NCBI GenBank assembly: GCA_012845835.1 | Contig: JABAKD010000005.1 | Coordinates: 5,730,155 to 5,794,154, forward strand | From: Undaria pinnatifida | Lineage: Eukaryota > Sar > Phaeophyceae > Laminariales > Alariaceae | DNA length: 64,000 nucleotides | Reading direction: 5' to 3' | Shown here: positions 35,301 to 43,990 of the stretch, piece after piece | Numbering within the stretch: the stretch's first letter is position 1 | How the letters are laid out: every line of letters begins with the position of its first letter | Program-made: the position numbers and the translations under genes | Notes under the pieces: model-generated | Told to the model about the DNA's origin: nothing | The model's input: the letters and a program-made list of their open reading frames with translations, nothing else | The model's database searches: none

Positions 35301-38300
35301 CCACTACGCTGACGGCCCGGGCGGGAGTATCGCAGAAGATTATCTAGAGGGAAGGTAGATGGAACTACTCAGAGTCTTCCAATGTATACACCCGCAATAG
35401 CACAGAGGACGCGGGTATAGCATCTATTAAACTATCAGAGATTGGAAAGTTGGGAAGGCAGCCAGGCCAAGGTACTGTATGGGGCCGAAAACCGTAGCAT
35501 CAGCGCGACCTCGGAGTCGGGGTATGTCAATGCTTTGTTACCGTTAGGGGTCTCGGTCGCCCCGAGACTGCGCATGTTAGAGTATCGGCCAGTTGGCCGG
35601 GGGGGGGGGGCTCTAGGGTTCAGGCAGTACGATAGGGTTAGGGTGTTACGCCAGTGGAGACTCCCGCCGCCATCGCCGCAGAGAACAATAATTTTGAAAA
35701 AATGACTATTCGAAGGATATACAACAAAGCAATATATTTCTTCGAAATCTCAGTTTTGTTCAAAACCGACGAATATTAATAATACTTATACGATACTGGG
35801 GAGTTCTACCGACGGATGGACGTTTAGGATCGGGTGCAAGGGGGAAAAGGTGATCACTCTCGAGACTTTACGCGTCTCACGCGGGTAGCCCTGCGAATAC
35901 AGCAGAGCACACGAGCGGAACGACACTTCCCTTGCCGATTGATACGCCTACAGTAGAAGCTAGTCTACTGCTGTGGTTTCTCCCGTCCGCCCGCCCCTTT
36001 CTTCTTTCAAATGTCGGTGGTGGAGCAGAGAGGGCACATATACAAGGTATTGGCCACACCGTACTTTGTTTACAATTATTGTTTGCTGTTGACTGGTAGT
36101 GATTCGGGGTTTGGGGTATGTCAATGGTTTGCTACCATTGGGGCCTCGGTCGCCCCGAGACTGCGCATGTTAGAGCCCCCCGGGGGGGGGGGGGGGGGGG
36201 GCTTGGGTTCTGGCAGTACGATAGGAGACTAGAAGTAGCGGCCGGTGTCGCGGCTTTCGTGTCACGCCAGTTGGGTCCCCCGCCCCCATCGCCGCAGAGA
36301 ACCATAATAAAAAAAACAGCATTTCGAAGGATATACAACAAAGCTGCGCGTTTGCATCATATTTTTTTTAGTGTCTTCCTCTGGTTTTCCCTCCTTGTAC
36401 CCCTATAATTTTCTATCGGATATATATCGCGTTACTACGTTACTGCTGTTGTATGGTAGCCTCCGTTTGTCCTCACGACCTTCGTCGGCTCTCTGTCACG
36501 CTGCTGTTGCTGTTGTGTACTGGTAAGGATATAACACATACATAATACGTGCAACACAGGACCAATCGTCCGCATTTCTTCGTATCGCTGCTGTAGGTTT
36601 ATTTTGCTTTTTCCAGCTGTACTCTTGATTTTTCAGCAACCATCTGTCAAGCTAGTGCTGTTTTGGCATCATAGCTTTCCTTGCCCAACACGAGCTTCGT
36701 CGGCTGCCTGTCATCCTACTGACAGTATTACTCGTGTATGAACAACGCATAGTCTGTCACGCTGCTGCTGTTGCCGTGTATTTGTGGTATCATACCTGCA
36801 TTTTTGCGCGGGGCACGAGCACGATCGTCTGGGATGTTTTTGTGTAGTCTATATCTTCTGATTTCCGTCGTTTTTTCTTCACCCTTGTACCATTGCTTTT
36901 TCGCACACCATCCGTCACGCTACTGTTGATTTTGCATCTAAACCCCCCTCACCCATGAGCGCCGTCGACTGTTTGTCAATCTGCTGCCACTGCTGTTCGT
37001 GTACGTATGATACAACGCAGCTTCTGCTGCGCTGTTTCGGTTGTGGTATCGTATGAACATCATGTATGCATGCACGCAGTACGAACACGATCGGGGGGAT
37101 TTCTTCGTGTTTTTTCGGCATTTTCTTCTTTTCCCTCTTACATCTTCCCATTTTTCATCGATTACCTGTCACGCCACTACCACTGCTGTTTTTGTATGAG
37201 AGCCTTCCTTTCCTGATCTTCATCGCCTGTCTGTCACGCTTCTGCCGCCATGGTTGTTCGTGTGCACGTTCAACAGCCACGTTGCTGCTGCTGTATCATA
37301 TGGTATCGTACATACGTACATGCGCGCAATACGACTGCGATCGTCTTGATTTCTTCGTATTACACCCGGCCTCCGGCCACAAATTTTTTTTTCACTTTGT
37401 ACCCGAAGCATCAGTTGGCAGAATTGATCAGTTTCCGAAACAACGGGGACTTGGAAAAAACGAATGCGACCCGCAATTCTTACCGTTTTTTCAACCCTTG
37501 ATTTTGTTTTTATAGTAAGCCTACCACATTTTTTTCAGAAAGTGCTTGCTTCACTGTGGACCTACCCCAATGGGGGCGCATTCCATGTACAAGTATACAC
37601 TCTACGCATTCCAAAAACTTCGTCGAAAAATCGGCGAAAAAATATCCCTGAAGTATCAAGGCGTCGATACGCTTGCATGGCGGCGGGATAAATCAACATT
37701 CTTAGCGCAACGAAGCAATTTAGCGCCAATCATCTCGGAACACAACGTGCTCCTGAGAGCCAATCTGAAAAATTAGTGCGAGGCTACAGGGTACAGATTT
37801 TCCTTTTGCTCACCTCCTTCGGAAGCCTGATACAAATGCGTGCTGCTTCGCCAACCTCCTTCGTAAGAATATCAGAAAAGGGTAGATCGCCGGCTGCGTA
37901 CACGCATAAGAAAGGAGTATCGACAGTCAGTTGCCCCGAATGTCATGGACGATGAGCAACAAAAGAGAGATGCAGCATGTAATATCAGACGGTAAAGCCA
38001 TATTCCTACGAACAAGACGCGACACCCTTATTTTGGACCAAGCTCAAAATTTGATGTGGGGAAGGGTGTGCCCTAACCTTCTGTACTAGTAATATTCCAG
38101 CATATGGTTCGGGCAACAGTCGATCCAAAGAGAATAAACTCGCGTACTGTACAATTTTAACGTGCATGTTGTCGGTGTGACAACCGGAACTCTACATAAA
38201 CACATTTTGAATAAGCTCCTTTTAAGAGAGACCCTTTTCCAAATGTCGCGTTCCATGTCGATACATTCACCAACCTGTGATACAACGCCAAAGTACAATT

Positions 38301-40301
38301 TCTTCAAACAAGGTATTGACTCAACTCCAGGCAATACACGATACAAAAACTCACTTGCACAAGACAAATCAAGCGTAGATACTCGGAACGTATCCGGCAG
38401 ATGCTTCACGAGGTGCAGCGTGCTGAGCTTGGAGCCATCCACCACACCTAGATCGACCACAAAGACAACACGAGTATCCTCCCCGCTGGGTTCGTCCACC
38501 CCAATCCCGCTGCTCATGAAGCTGGGTTTCAATGTCGTTTCGCTTGAAGATCGGCGCTGAACCATCTGCCTTTCTGCGGAGAACATTTCGAGCAACAGAG
38601 TAGCCCTCGCTATGCACCCTTGTCGCACTGCAGGCCGGCTCTCGTCGGCTTCTCCTGGGCCGTGCCCAAATAAACACACCTCAAATACATTGGTCCCCTC
38701 AAGACCACGCAAGGATTGGAGTCCCCCCTGGGTGCACATTCTCTCCAATGAAGTTGTCATCCACTCTACTCCGTCTACTGTTAGCATTACGCAAAGTGTG
38801 CTTCCACAGGCATTTTCGTGGAGGAGAGGTGCGCCTGACACGTCGATCTCGAGGTTATCTCTCTTCCTCAGCTCTGTATCTCGCGTTATTCTCACGTGGA
38901 TGTTGCTGTGGCTAGCACTGATGATCGAACCATCCTGCGGAGAGACAAGCCTAACGTTATGGCTCAATGGTACAAACGCCTCAGCATCGCTGCTGTCATA
39001 ATACGCTCGCGGTGAGTCGGTGTCTTCTCGCGACGTAACCAAGTCAAAAACCAAACGGGTTGTCCGCCCTGCCGATATGCACGCGACCTTAGCTCCGTCT
39101 CCTGTTGGTGCCACAACCCCGTCTTTCGTCGAGTGCAGCAGCCAACCTTCGTCGTGGGGAAACCCATAAGCTGTACAAGATCCGTCGATGGAGATTGGAC
39201 TGCTTGCAAGTGTTACCAAGGAATGTCCTGCGTTGTCGTGGAGCATCCTGCAGCGCTCATCGCTTACGTGAGACCACGACAAAATTCCCGCGTTGTTGTT
39301 CGCGGTTCGAAGGCGGTAAGACCCCTCACAGGTAGCCAGAGTACCGGGCAGCATCGAAATTGCCACCGCAGCGCAAGCTGCGCAAATCACGTAGGAGAGT
39401 ACGGTATGGTACGAGCACAGGGTCACGGCGTGCTACTACTATTGAATATAGAGTTAACACGAACTTAACGGGTTTCTTCCCAGCTTCGGCACATACATGA
39501 ATTATCGCACAAGAATTACGACCGTTCACTTCCCGGATCAATTGCTAACTGCGGGCAGCACTCACGAATCCAGTGTGATTGCAACAAGTGTTGGGGGCTC
39601 TCTAATGTCGCTTTATCGTTGGTGGATTCCATGCCAAAGGTATCGTATTGTAAGCCCCGTGTCGCTCTGTTCTGATTGCGTCGGGCGTTCGCAGCACGAC
39701 ACCAATGTTGGCGAAAATGTAAGCACCATTTTGTGTTCATATAAATATTTCAACGGGTTTTTACTATTTCGTTCACAGTGGTGTATCTAACGGGAAGCTT
39801 ACCTGGACAGGCGACCGAGACAACATTCTCGACTTCTTCGAATACAGATACGCTCTGCGGGACATATCTTTGCCATCGAGAGCTTCTTGACGGGGGCAAG
39901 TCAGGGGCACCTTCCACGAATGCGAGAAATACGCCCAAGCCGTATTCCCCAATCGTCCACACACGCTCGTCCATTTGCCACGAAAGCAGCAAATAGTGCG
40001 TGCCTTCCGACGTGCTAATCCAAGCCGGTATCCCGTTTATCTCGGTCAGCTCGTCGACCAGGGTGTAGTCCCCATCCAACGGACCCAGCCCTTCGATGCT
40101 AATTATGCCGCATGCTGGGCTGAACTGGGCGCTTGGAAATACCTTTGCGGCTGCTGGATCCACGGGTATTGTTGCTCTCGCTATAGATTCGACCTGTGAC
40201 GCTCCGGCGACGACCTCGAGAAGCGCCCAGCAGCACATAAGCAGAAGCATCCAGTACCAGCATAGACTCCGACCGAAATCGTGCTTCATGGATGGCCACA
40301 T
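28233..40301 (-). CDS. Secreted/lumenal GT4-type glycosyltransferase, four exons, retroelement in intron 3
   Basis: I propose one gene from four blocks joined at GT-AG sites whose phases all agree: exon 1 40,301-39,803, exon 2 39,377-38,355, exon 3 29,926-29,823, exon 4 29,318-28,233. Together they make 2,712 nt, i.e. 903 aa and a TAG stop. The order is a signal peptide (first 35 residues), a region with NGIPAW and WTIGEYG motifs (about 55-165), an exon-2 region with paired cysteines, then from about residue 470 (VVFVVDLG) a GT-B fold ending with the GT4 nucleotide-sugar motif PSISADTFGMVGPESMLLG and GGTGELV. GT4 enzymes move a sugar from a nucleotide-sugar donor to an acceptor; the signal peptide suggests Golgi, cell-surface or wall work. 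The usual E-x7-E motif has Asp (ADTFG) at the first position. Intron 3 (about 8.4 kb) contains the DIRS element. Substrate unknown. The catalytic exon is secure; the joining is inferred. Confidence 0.65.
29319..29822. other. Intron between glycosyltransferase exons 3 and 4
   Basis: An intron of 504 bp begins with GTGAGA on the minus strand and ends with a pyrimidine-rich tract before CGACGGCAG. No other feature seen. Confidence 0.45.
29823..29926 (-). CDS. Glycosyltransferase exon 3 (small, 104 nt)
   Basis: The acceptor is GATTTCTGTCAG|AAC and the donor is TTACGG|GTGAGA. With the one-base overhang of exon 2 the frame reads through SEIDTIFLCCPFSLTDAWW and ends in phase 0, which is exactly what exon 4 needs. 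The sequence fits the second strand/helix of a GT-B N-terminal domain. It lies only about 61 bp from the left end of the DIRS element. Short length keeps this tentative. Confidence 0.5.
29988..30228 (+). repeat. DIRS split direct repeat A1
   Basis: It begins CAAT-TATTTCTTCGAAATC and ends CTACAGTAGAAGC-AG-CTACTG-TGTGG. It matches A2 (35,731-35,976) throughout, including GTTTTGTTCAAAACCGACGA and GCAGAGCACAC-AGCGGA. Confidence 0.9.
30596..31747 (+). pseudogene. DIRS gag-like ORF with CCCH zinc finger, disrupted
   Basis: The first part (30,596-31,036) reads as a helical domain (RVHTMLESLDAIDSLAFVPRG, VEALRVAFELGGKTLNTHVM). It ends at a TGA created by a frame slip near 31,000-31,030. The second part (31,200-31,747) is back in the same frame and holds a CCCH finger (GECWQRSKNGRCRFGATCAFKH), then a lysine-rich stretch and a long Gly/Ser linker of GGSGSGG type. 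A 70-bp tandem duplication (31,057-31,196) sits between them and breaks the frame. The zinc finger suggests nucleic-acid binding, as in retroelement Gag proteins. Confidence 0.65.
31057..31196 (+). repeat. 70-bp tandem duplication inside the gag-like ORF
   Basis: GACATCTGCT-CCACAGCTG ... TTCCCGGCCATCCCGGGGCC occurs at 31,057 and 31,127. Seventy is not a multiple of three, so the second copy shifts the frame. A few differences between copies show it is not brand new. Confidence 0.85.
32245..33613 (+). pseudogene. DIRS reverse transcriptase/RNase H start, three frames
   Basis: Frame 1 (32,245-32,661) has the RT fingers/palm, including VNADTSFEQAPPVALGR and the first catalytic aspartate in FSKIDATEAFRQ. 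The next frame (to 33,032) carries the catalytic motif VRYYVDDGVLVE (YVDD at 32,805-32,816). A third frame (32,837-33,613) covers the thumb, LERLHDTLSEWPSDRE, and the RNase H start with FFLRSDASGDAMGG. At least two frameshifts separate them, so no functional enzyme can be read. The motif order and YVDD fit DIRS-type RTs. Confidence 0.8.
33614..34172 (+). pseudogene. DIRS RNase H middle part, badly eroded
   Basis: Fragments such as CFLVWPLQRQQWVICNCLVG (33,670-33,740) and, further on, an LSINVFEFVG-like stretch and ILMRGDNTSAVQLLS (about 34,020-34,165) match the expected middle of the RNase H/RT connection, with the aspartate in MRGDNTSA a catalytic candidate. Several stops and a poly-A/T insertion-like run near 33,845 interrupt it. 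Confidence 0.55.
34173..35440 (+). pseudogene. DIRS tyrosine recombinase, inactivated
   Basis: It begins with the end of RNase H (HVAGVENTIADGISPWNPEA), then an N-terminal core-binding helix region (SHRAYKLSFRSWTAF ... SLIKRALKGVGRSH) to a TGA at 34,782-34,784. The catalytic half continues at 34,836-35,123 and in another frame at 35,126-35,347. The H-x-x-R box is HSLRIG, with HSLR at 35,279-35,290. A TAG at 35,345-35,347 interrupts just before EGRW, and the likely nucleophile tyrosine lies at 35,387-35,389 in NVYTRN. The box-I arginine appears lost (FFVASSHE). Tyrosine recombinases integrate DIRS circles. Confidence 0.8.
35521..35730 (+). repeat. DIRS split direct repeat B1
   Basis: GGTATGTCAATG-TTTG-TACC, GTCGCCCCGAGACTGCGCAT, a G-run, CGCCGCAGAGAACA and the end CGAAGGATATACAACAAAGC are all shared with B2 (36,115-36,344). 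It abuts A2 directly. Confidence 0.9.
35731..35976 (+). repeat. DIRS split direct repeat A2
   Basis: Matches A1 along its whole length with scattered substitutions. It begins immediately after B1, which is the diagnostic B1-A2 junction. About 138 bp of unshared sequence separates A2 from B2. Confidence 0.9.
36115..36344 (+). repeat. DIRS split direct repeat B2 with long G-run
   Basis: Matches B1. It contains an uninterrupted G-run of about 20 bases (36,182-36,201) where B1 has about 11. The last shared bases, ATACAACAAAGC, mark the right end of the element. Confidence 0.9.
36345..38354. other. Rest of glycosyltransferase intron 3
   Basis: Between the DIRS right end and the exon-2 donor there is no coding block. 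The first kilobase is the diverged tandem array listed separately, and 37,380-38,350 is unremarkable. Confidence 0.45.
36480..37370 (+). repeat. Diverged tandem array, about 240-280 bp unit, four copies
   Basis: Each unit has CTGTCACGC-(A/G)CTGCTGTTGT, then a TACGTA/ATAC stretch, then ACGA(G/A)CACGATCGTC followed by TTTCTTCGT and a T/C-rich tail. The CGATCGTC-type landmark is at about 36,564, 36,831, 37,088 and 37,337. The units are heavily diverged and lie directly beyond the DIRS right end. Confidence 0.5.
38355..39377 (-). CDS. Glycosyltransferase exon 2: Cys-containing region and start of GT-B fold
   Basis: The frame stays open from a TAG just upstream of 39,426 to 38,086, but it has no ATG for the first 25 codons, which argues for an internal exon. 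The acceptor is GCGCAG|CTTGCG at 39,377 and the donor is TGCAA|GTGAGT at 38,355. After the donor the translation loses protein-like character. The region has several cysteines (CEGSYRLRT, DGSCTAYGF, HENACGSTLC). The last 38 residues (VVFVVDLG ... FRVSTLDLSCA) look like the first strand and helix of a GT-B glycosyltransferase, which is why I link this exon to the catalytic exon 9 kb away. Confidence 0.6.
39803..40301 (-). CDS. Glycosyltransferase exon 1: signal peptide and NGxPxW region
   Basis: The exon starts at ATG 40,301 with a basic N-terminus and the hydrophobic run CWYWMLLLMCCWALLEVVAG; M5 or M13 could also serve as start. It then carries LDGDYTLVDELTEINGIPAW and LLLSWQMDERVWTIGEYGLG, a pattern (Gly-x-Tyr, Asn-Gly-x-Pro, Trp-x-Ile) that I associate with small extracellular domains in algal proteins. 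The donor is CCAG|GTAAGC at 39,803/39,802, leaving one base over. That matches exon 2, which begins with two bases of a codon. Confidence 0.55.
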
Positions 40302-40525
40302 AGGACAGATCTACGGATTTTTCCAGCAGGACCTGTTGCAGTGCCACACAGCTGAAGGCCACGCCCAGTGGCGCCGTTCCTTGATTCTGCTCCAAGATAC
40401 GGGTAAACTCTCCCCGGGCGGCGAAAAACGGATGCTTACATTGGAACACCCATATTTTGATTGTGATACAACCAGGCAGCCCATTCCAAGTGGCCAGCGC
40501 GGCCACTTTGCTAACCTTCGTTACC
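40302..40525. promoter_or_regulatory. Bidirectional intergenic promoter region
   Basis: 224 bp separate the ATG of the minus-strand glycosyltransferase from the ATG of the plus-strand TFIIA small-subunit exon. Both genes must start from this interval or have overlapping 5' leaders. No TATA box was assigned. The placement is inferred from the two start codons. Confidence 0.5.
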
Positions 40526-40648
40526 ATGGACGCTATCTATCATAGAACCCATCTTGGTGATTCTCTACTGCACGCCTTGCAGCATCTGTGTGTGGCTGGA
40601 GAGCTGGAGGGTGCTGAGGCGCGGAGGATCATCGCCGATTTCAATGAG
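40526..40648 (+). CDS. TFIIA small (gamma) subunit, exon 1
   Basis: The exon has 41 codons from ATG (context TTACCATGG) to the donor AATGAG|GTACCT. The sequence AIYHRTHLGDSLLHALQHL, then AGELEGAEARRIIADFNE, follows the well-known TFIIA-gamma N-terminal pattern Y-R-x-T-x-LG-x-SL-x(2)-AL-x(2)-L ... I-x(4)-F(D/N), the helical part that joins the TFIIA four-helix bundle. TFIIA stabilises TBP on the TATA element in RNA polymerase II initiation. The C-terminal beta-barrel part should be in later exons, but I could not find it downstream to 41.7 kb. Either the intron is long, because transposons follow at once, or the gene is broken. Confidence 0.7.
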
Positions 40649-41734
40649 GTACCTGGTACGCTTTTTTCAGAAATACGGTACGAGTACCTCGTACAGATTA
40701 TTGATACATGTAGCAGTCCTACTACTTGCTGTACAGTAGTACCTTTATGTACCGCTATTGATACCGTGTATCATACCTCGTACTCGTACGACGAGTACAG
40801 CAGCACCGGCATGTGTTGTAGGCGTTTGAGGCTATGTAAGGCCAATGCGTTACAACATAGAGCACAGAGGTAGTGCACCAATGATGGACGCTGGCTGGGC
40901 TCACCAATGCTTCGGTCTGCTTGCTCCCCATGATCGCTACGTAGGGCTTAGATTGTCGCTCCTGGACTACGATAAGGACTGTGAGCTGCGAGCAATCTGG
41001 TTCCAGCAACAAGCAGAAAGTTACGGGGGACAACGAGCGAAAACGCAGTGGTTTTGGGGAGTTTTTTTGTTGAAATTGAAAAACGTCAGCTGTGAGTACG
41101 ACCGATTGAATGGTTGAAACTCAACTTTGCAAGCAGCGTGGAAGCCGGAAAACGAATTTGTCAGGAGTGTCCGTTATGCCAAGGAGATTATATTGCTACA
41201 ACTGCAGTAGTTCTCCTTGATCTTGTTTGTTTTTTTGCTTTCGGCAATTTTGACCGAAAAAAGAAAACTACGGACGAAAAAGAAAACAAGCAAAAACGGC
41301 GAAAGATAACACTATTAATGACTTTTTTTTTTTTTTTTTTCCTTTTTATCCTCCGGCGGATGGGGAAAAATAAAGCTTTAGCTCACCACACTTCCGCGTA
41401 TTTTCATACGCGTCGTGTGTCGATTTAACTCAGTTGCTTTCGCAGCCCAACGCTAGCTGGCGCACCCTTCGAGTCCCATTGTAGGTATAGCGTAAGCTGT
41501 CCCTATCAGTGGTCCTCGTTACAATTAATAACGTTATTAATCTGTGGTCATGAAGAACAACCCTGTCAAATGTCGTGTTCCAACTCTTTACAACCAGCCA
41601 TGGCGCTTTCGTGGTTTCTTGAAAAAGGAAGTTTACCCTGCGTCGTGTAGAAAATGTGCAATTCTAGTAAAAAACAGGCGCAAAATGGGCCAAAAATTGG
41701 TCTGGGCTGTTTCCTGTGCGATCCGATTTCGCGC
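40649..41734. other. Putative TFIIA intron, transposon-rich
   Basis: No TFIIA barrel exon was recognised. The interval has CTCGTACTCGTACGACGAG-type palindromic sequence near 40,770-40,800, a GACGTCAGC element copy at about 41,083-41,145 and a T-run near 41,322-41,341. Confidence 0.4.
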
Positions 41735-43990
41735 TTCAGGTCATCTCTTATAAATAGCGAATCCGAATCCGAAAATGAGATGGATTTTCGGGTGGCAGAA
41801 TCAGACGGGCAAAATCGGATCGACGACCCTTAGGCCATCTCTTATAATCGCGTATTCGAAACAGAAAATGAACATATTCGGATCGCATGTCCTGTTTGGC
41901 TATCTTATAGACCCGAAATGGCGATTGTTCAGGCTTTCGTTTTCGGACGTCGTTTTCGGATGGGCCTCAAGTAGAAAAAGGGGGTCCATTTTTTTATGAA
42001 ATTCCATCCGAAAATTACATCCGGATTTGGTTCTACAGATGTCATGGAAGGCAACAAGCGTGGTAACAAGTCGAAAACAGGGTAGTAATACTGCTGTATA
42101 GTAGCAGTAGTACAAGACGCAAGACACACGCATCAGACTCATCGATCTGTCTGCTGAGCAAGCAACACGTATCATAGGGGTGCTTGTGCTACTGCTGCTG
42201 TGTCCCGCTACCCGCTGGCACACTCCTCGGGTATCACCACGAGCCGATGGGAATGAATAGTAGTGATGGCGACTATGAGAGCCTTGCCACTCTCCTCGCA
42301 GTCGCGATTGCAGCATTCGCCAAACACACGACACACACTACTGCTACATACTCGTATTTGTCGAGGACGAGGACAGCCAGCCACCGTCTGCGACAGATGT
42401 CGTTGATGCACGAGACCGACGGGAGCGAGGGGGAAGACGTCCCTCCTCGCGTGAAGCGCACGCGGCGTTTTCCCTGGGCCCACCTACAAATCATCATCTG
42501 CGTGTGCTCTGAGATTCTCTGGTCGGGCGAACTCGTGGGAGTGCGTAGTCGAGCGATCGCCGTTGTTGATTATTTTAAGAAATTGTTCTAACGACGTCAG
42601 CTGTGAGTTCGACGAAATTAGGGTCGATACTCATCTTTGCAAGCTGCGTACTACATCGATCGCCCGTTTTTAATAAGCTTCATGAGTCATTTTTCACGAG
42701 GGCTTTCTTCAAAAACCAACCTGTAAATTCGGGTTTCATTATAAGGGTCGTCGATAGCGGGACACAGCAGCAGCTGCACGACTACGCCTATTGTACATGT
42801 TGTTTGCTCAGCAGACAGATAGATCTGTCTGATGCCTGTGTCTTGTGTTTTGTACTGCTACGGTACTACTTCTGTTTTCGACTTTTTGCCAAGCTTGTTG
42901 CCTCCCAGGACATGTGTAAAACCAAATTCGGATTTTTTTTGTTCGGGTAGGGATTTCATCCGAAAACGGACCCCCTTTTTCTGCTGGAGGCCGACCCGAA
43001 AACGACACCCGAAAATGCAAGCCTGGAAAATCATCAGCTTCGGGTCTATTAAGATAGGCAAGCCGGTTTTGCGACCCGGAAACGTTCATTTTCGGATCCA
43101 GAAAAGGTGTTATAAGAGATGGCCTCAGGCCATCCCTCGTAATAGCGTATCCGAATCCGAAAGTAGAATGGATTTTCGGGTCGCAGAATTAGACGGGCTG
43201 AATCGGATCGACCACTCTTATAATGAGACCCGAATTAAGACATTGTTTTTTTGACAGAGTTGTCACGAAAAATAACCAACAACGGCGATCGCTCGACTAC
43301 GTACTCGCACGAGTTCGCCTCACCAGAGCATCTCAGCTCACACGCACATGAAGCTTTTTAGGTTGGGCGAGGGAAACACGACGTTGCGCGTCACGCGGCA
43401 AGGGTTGTCTTCCCCCTCGCTCCCGTCGATCTAGTGCGTCAACAGCGACTAGTGCGTCAACAGCGACGTGTCGCAGACGACCGCTGTCCTCGTCCTCGAC
43501 AGGTTCGAGTAGAATTAGTGTTGTCTTGTGCTTGCCGACTGCTGCCATCGCGACTGTGAGGAGAGTGGCAAGGCTCTCGTAGTCGTCACCATCACCATCG
43601 ACTCGTGGTCAGGCCCGAGGAGATGTGTGCCGGTGGATAGCGCGACACAGCAGCAGCACCACGAGTACGCCTACGATATGTGTTGCTTGCGCAGCAGATG
43701 CGTGTGTCTGATGCATGTCTGGTGTCTTGTACTACTGTAGTACTGGTGCTGTTTGCTGCTTGTTTCCGCGCTTGTTACCTCCCTTGACATGTGTAAAACC
43801 AACTCTGGATGCCATTTTCGAATGGGGATTTCGTCCGAAAAATGAACCCCCTTTTTCGGGTGGAGGCCGACCTCAAAACGATATCCGAAAATGGAAACCT
43901 GAAAAATCACCAGTTTCGGGTCTAAAAGATAGGAAAATCGGTTTTGAGATTCGGATTCAGAATCGGTGTTTTAAGAGATGGTCTCAGACT
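41735..43990. repeat. Mosaic of GGCCATCTCTTATAA-type TIR elements
   Basis: The intact relative is at 52,069-52,972. Pieces here, in order: a left-end fragment (about 41,735-41,830), a reverse-orientation copy starting AGGCCATCTCTTATAATCGC at 41,832 and running to about 42,755 with a GACGTCAGC element inserted at 42,590-42,655, a right-half copy (42,756-43,128), and a nearly full forward copy (43,129-43,985). Shared internal marks are GAGAGTGGCAAGGCTCTCGT, GACACAGCAGCAGC and CCTCCC-TGACATGTGTAAAA. The element is non-coding, so it is probably mobilised in trans or dead. Confidence 0.75.

Larger units (their letters stand above)
29988..36344 (+). mobile_element. DIRS-order (Ngaro/PAT-like) tyrosine-recombinase retroelement, degenerate
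   Basis: The element runs on the plus strand, antisense to the host gene. It has direct repeat A1 (29,988-30,228), a gag-like region with a CCCH zinc finger, reverse transcriptase with YVDD, RNase H, a tyrosine recombinase with the H-x-x-R box, then B1 (35,521-35,730), A2 (35,731-35,976) and B2 (36,115-36,344). Split direct repeats A1...B1A2B2 plus a tyrosine recombinase and no DDE integrase are the established marks of Ngaro/PAT-type DIRS elements. Such elements are thought to insert through circular DNA without target-site duplication. The coding region has frameshifts in every domain, a 70-bp internal duplication and an amber stop in the recombinase, so this copy is not autonomous. A1/A2 and B1/B2 differ at scattered positions, which suggests an old insertion. 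Confidence 0.85.
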
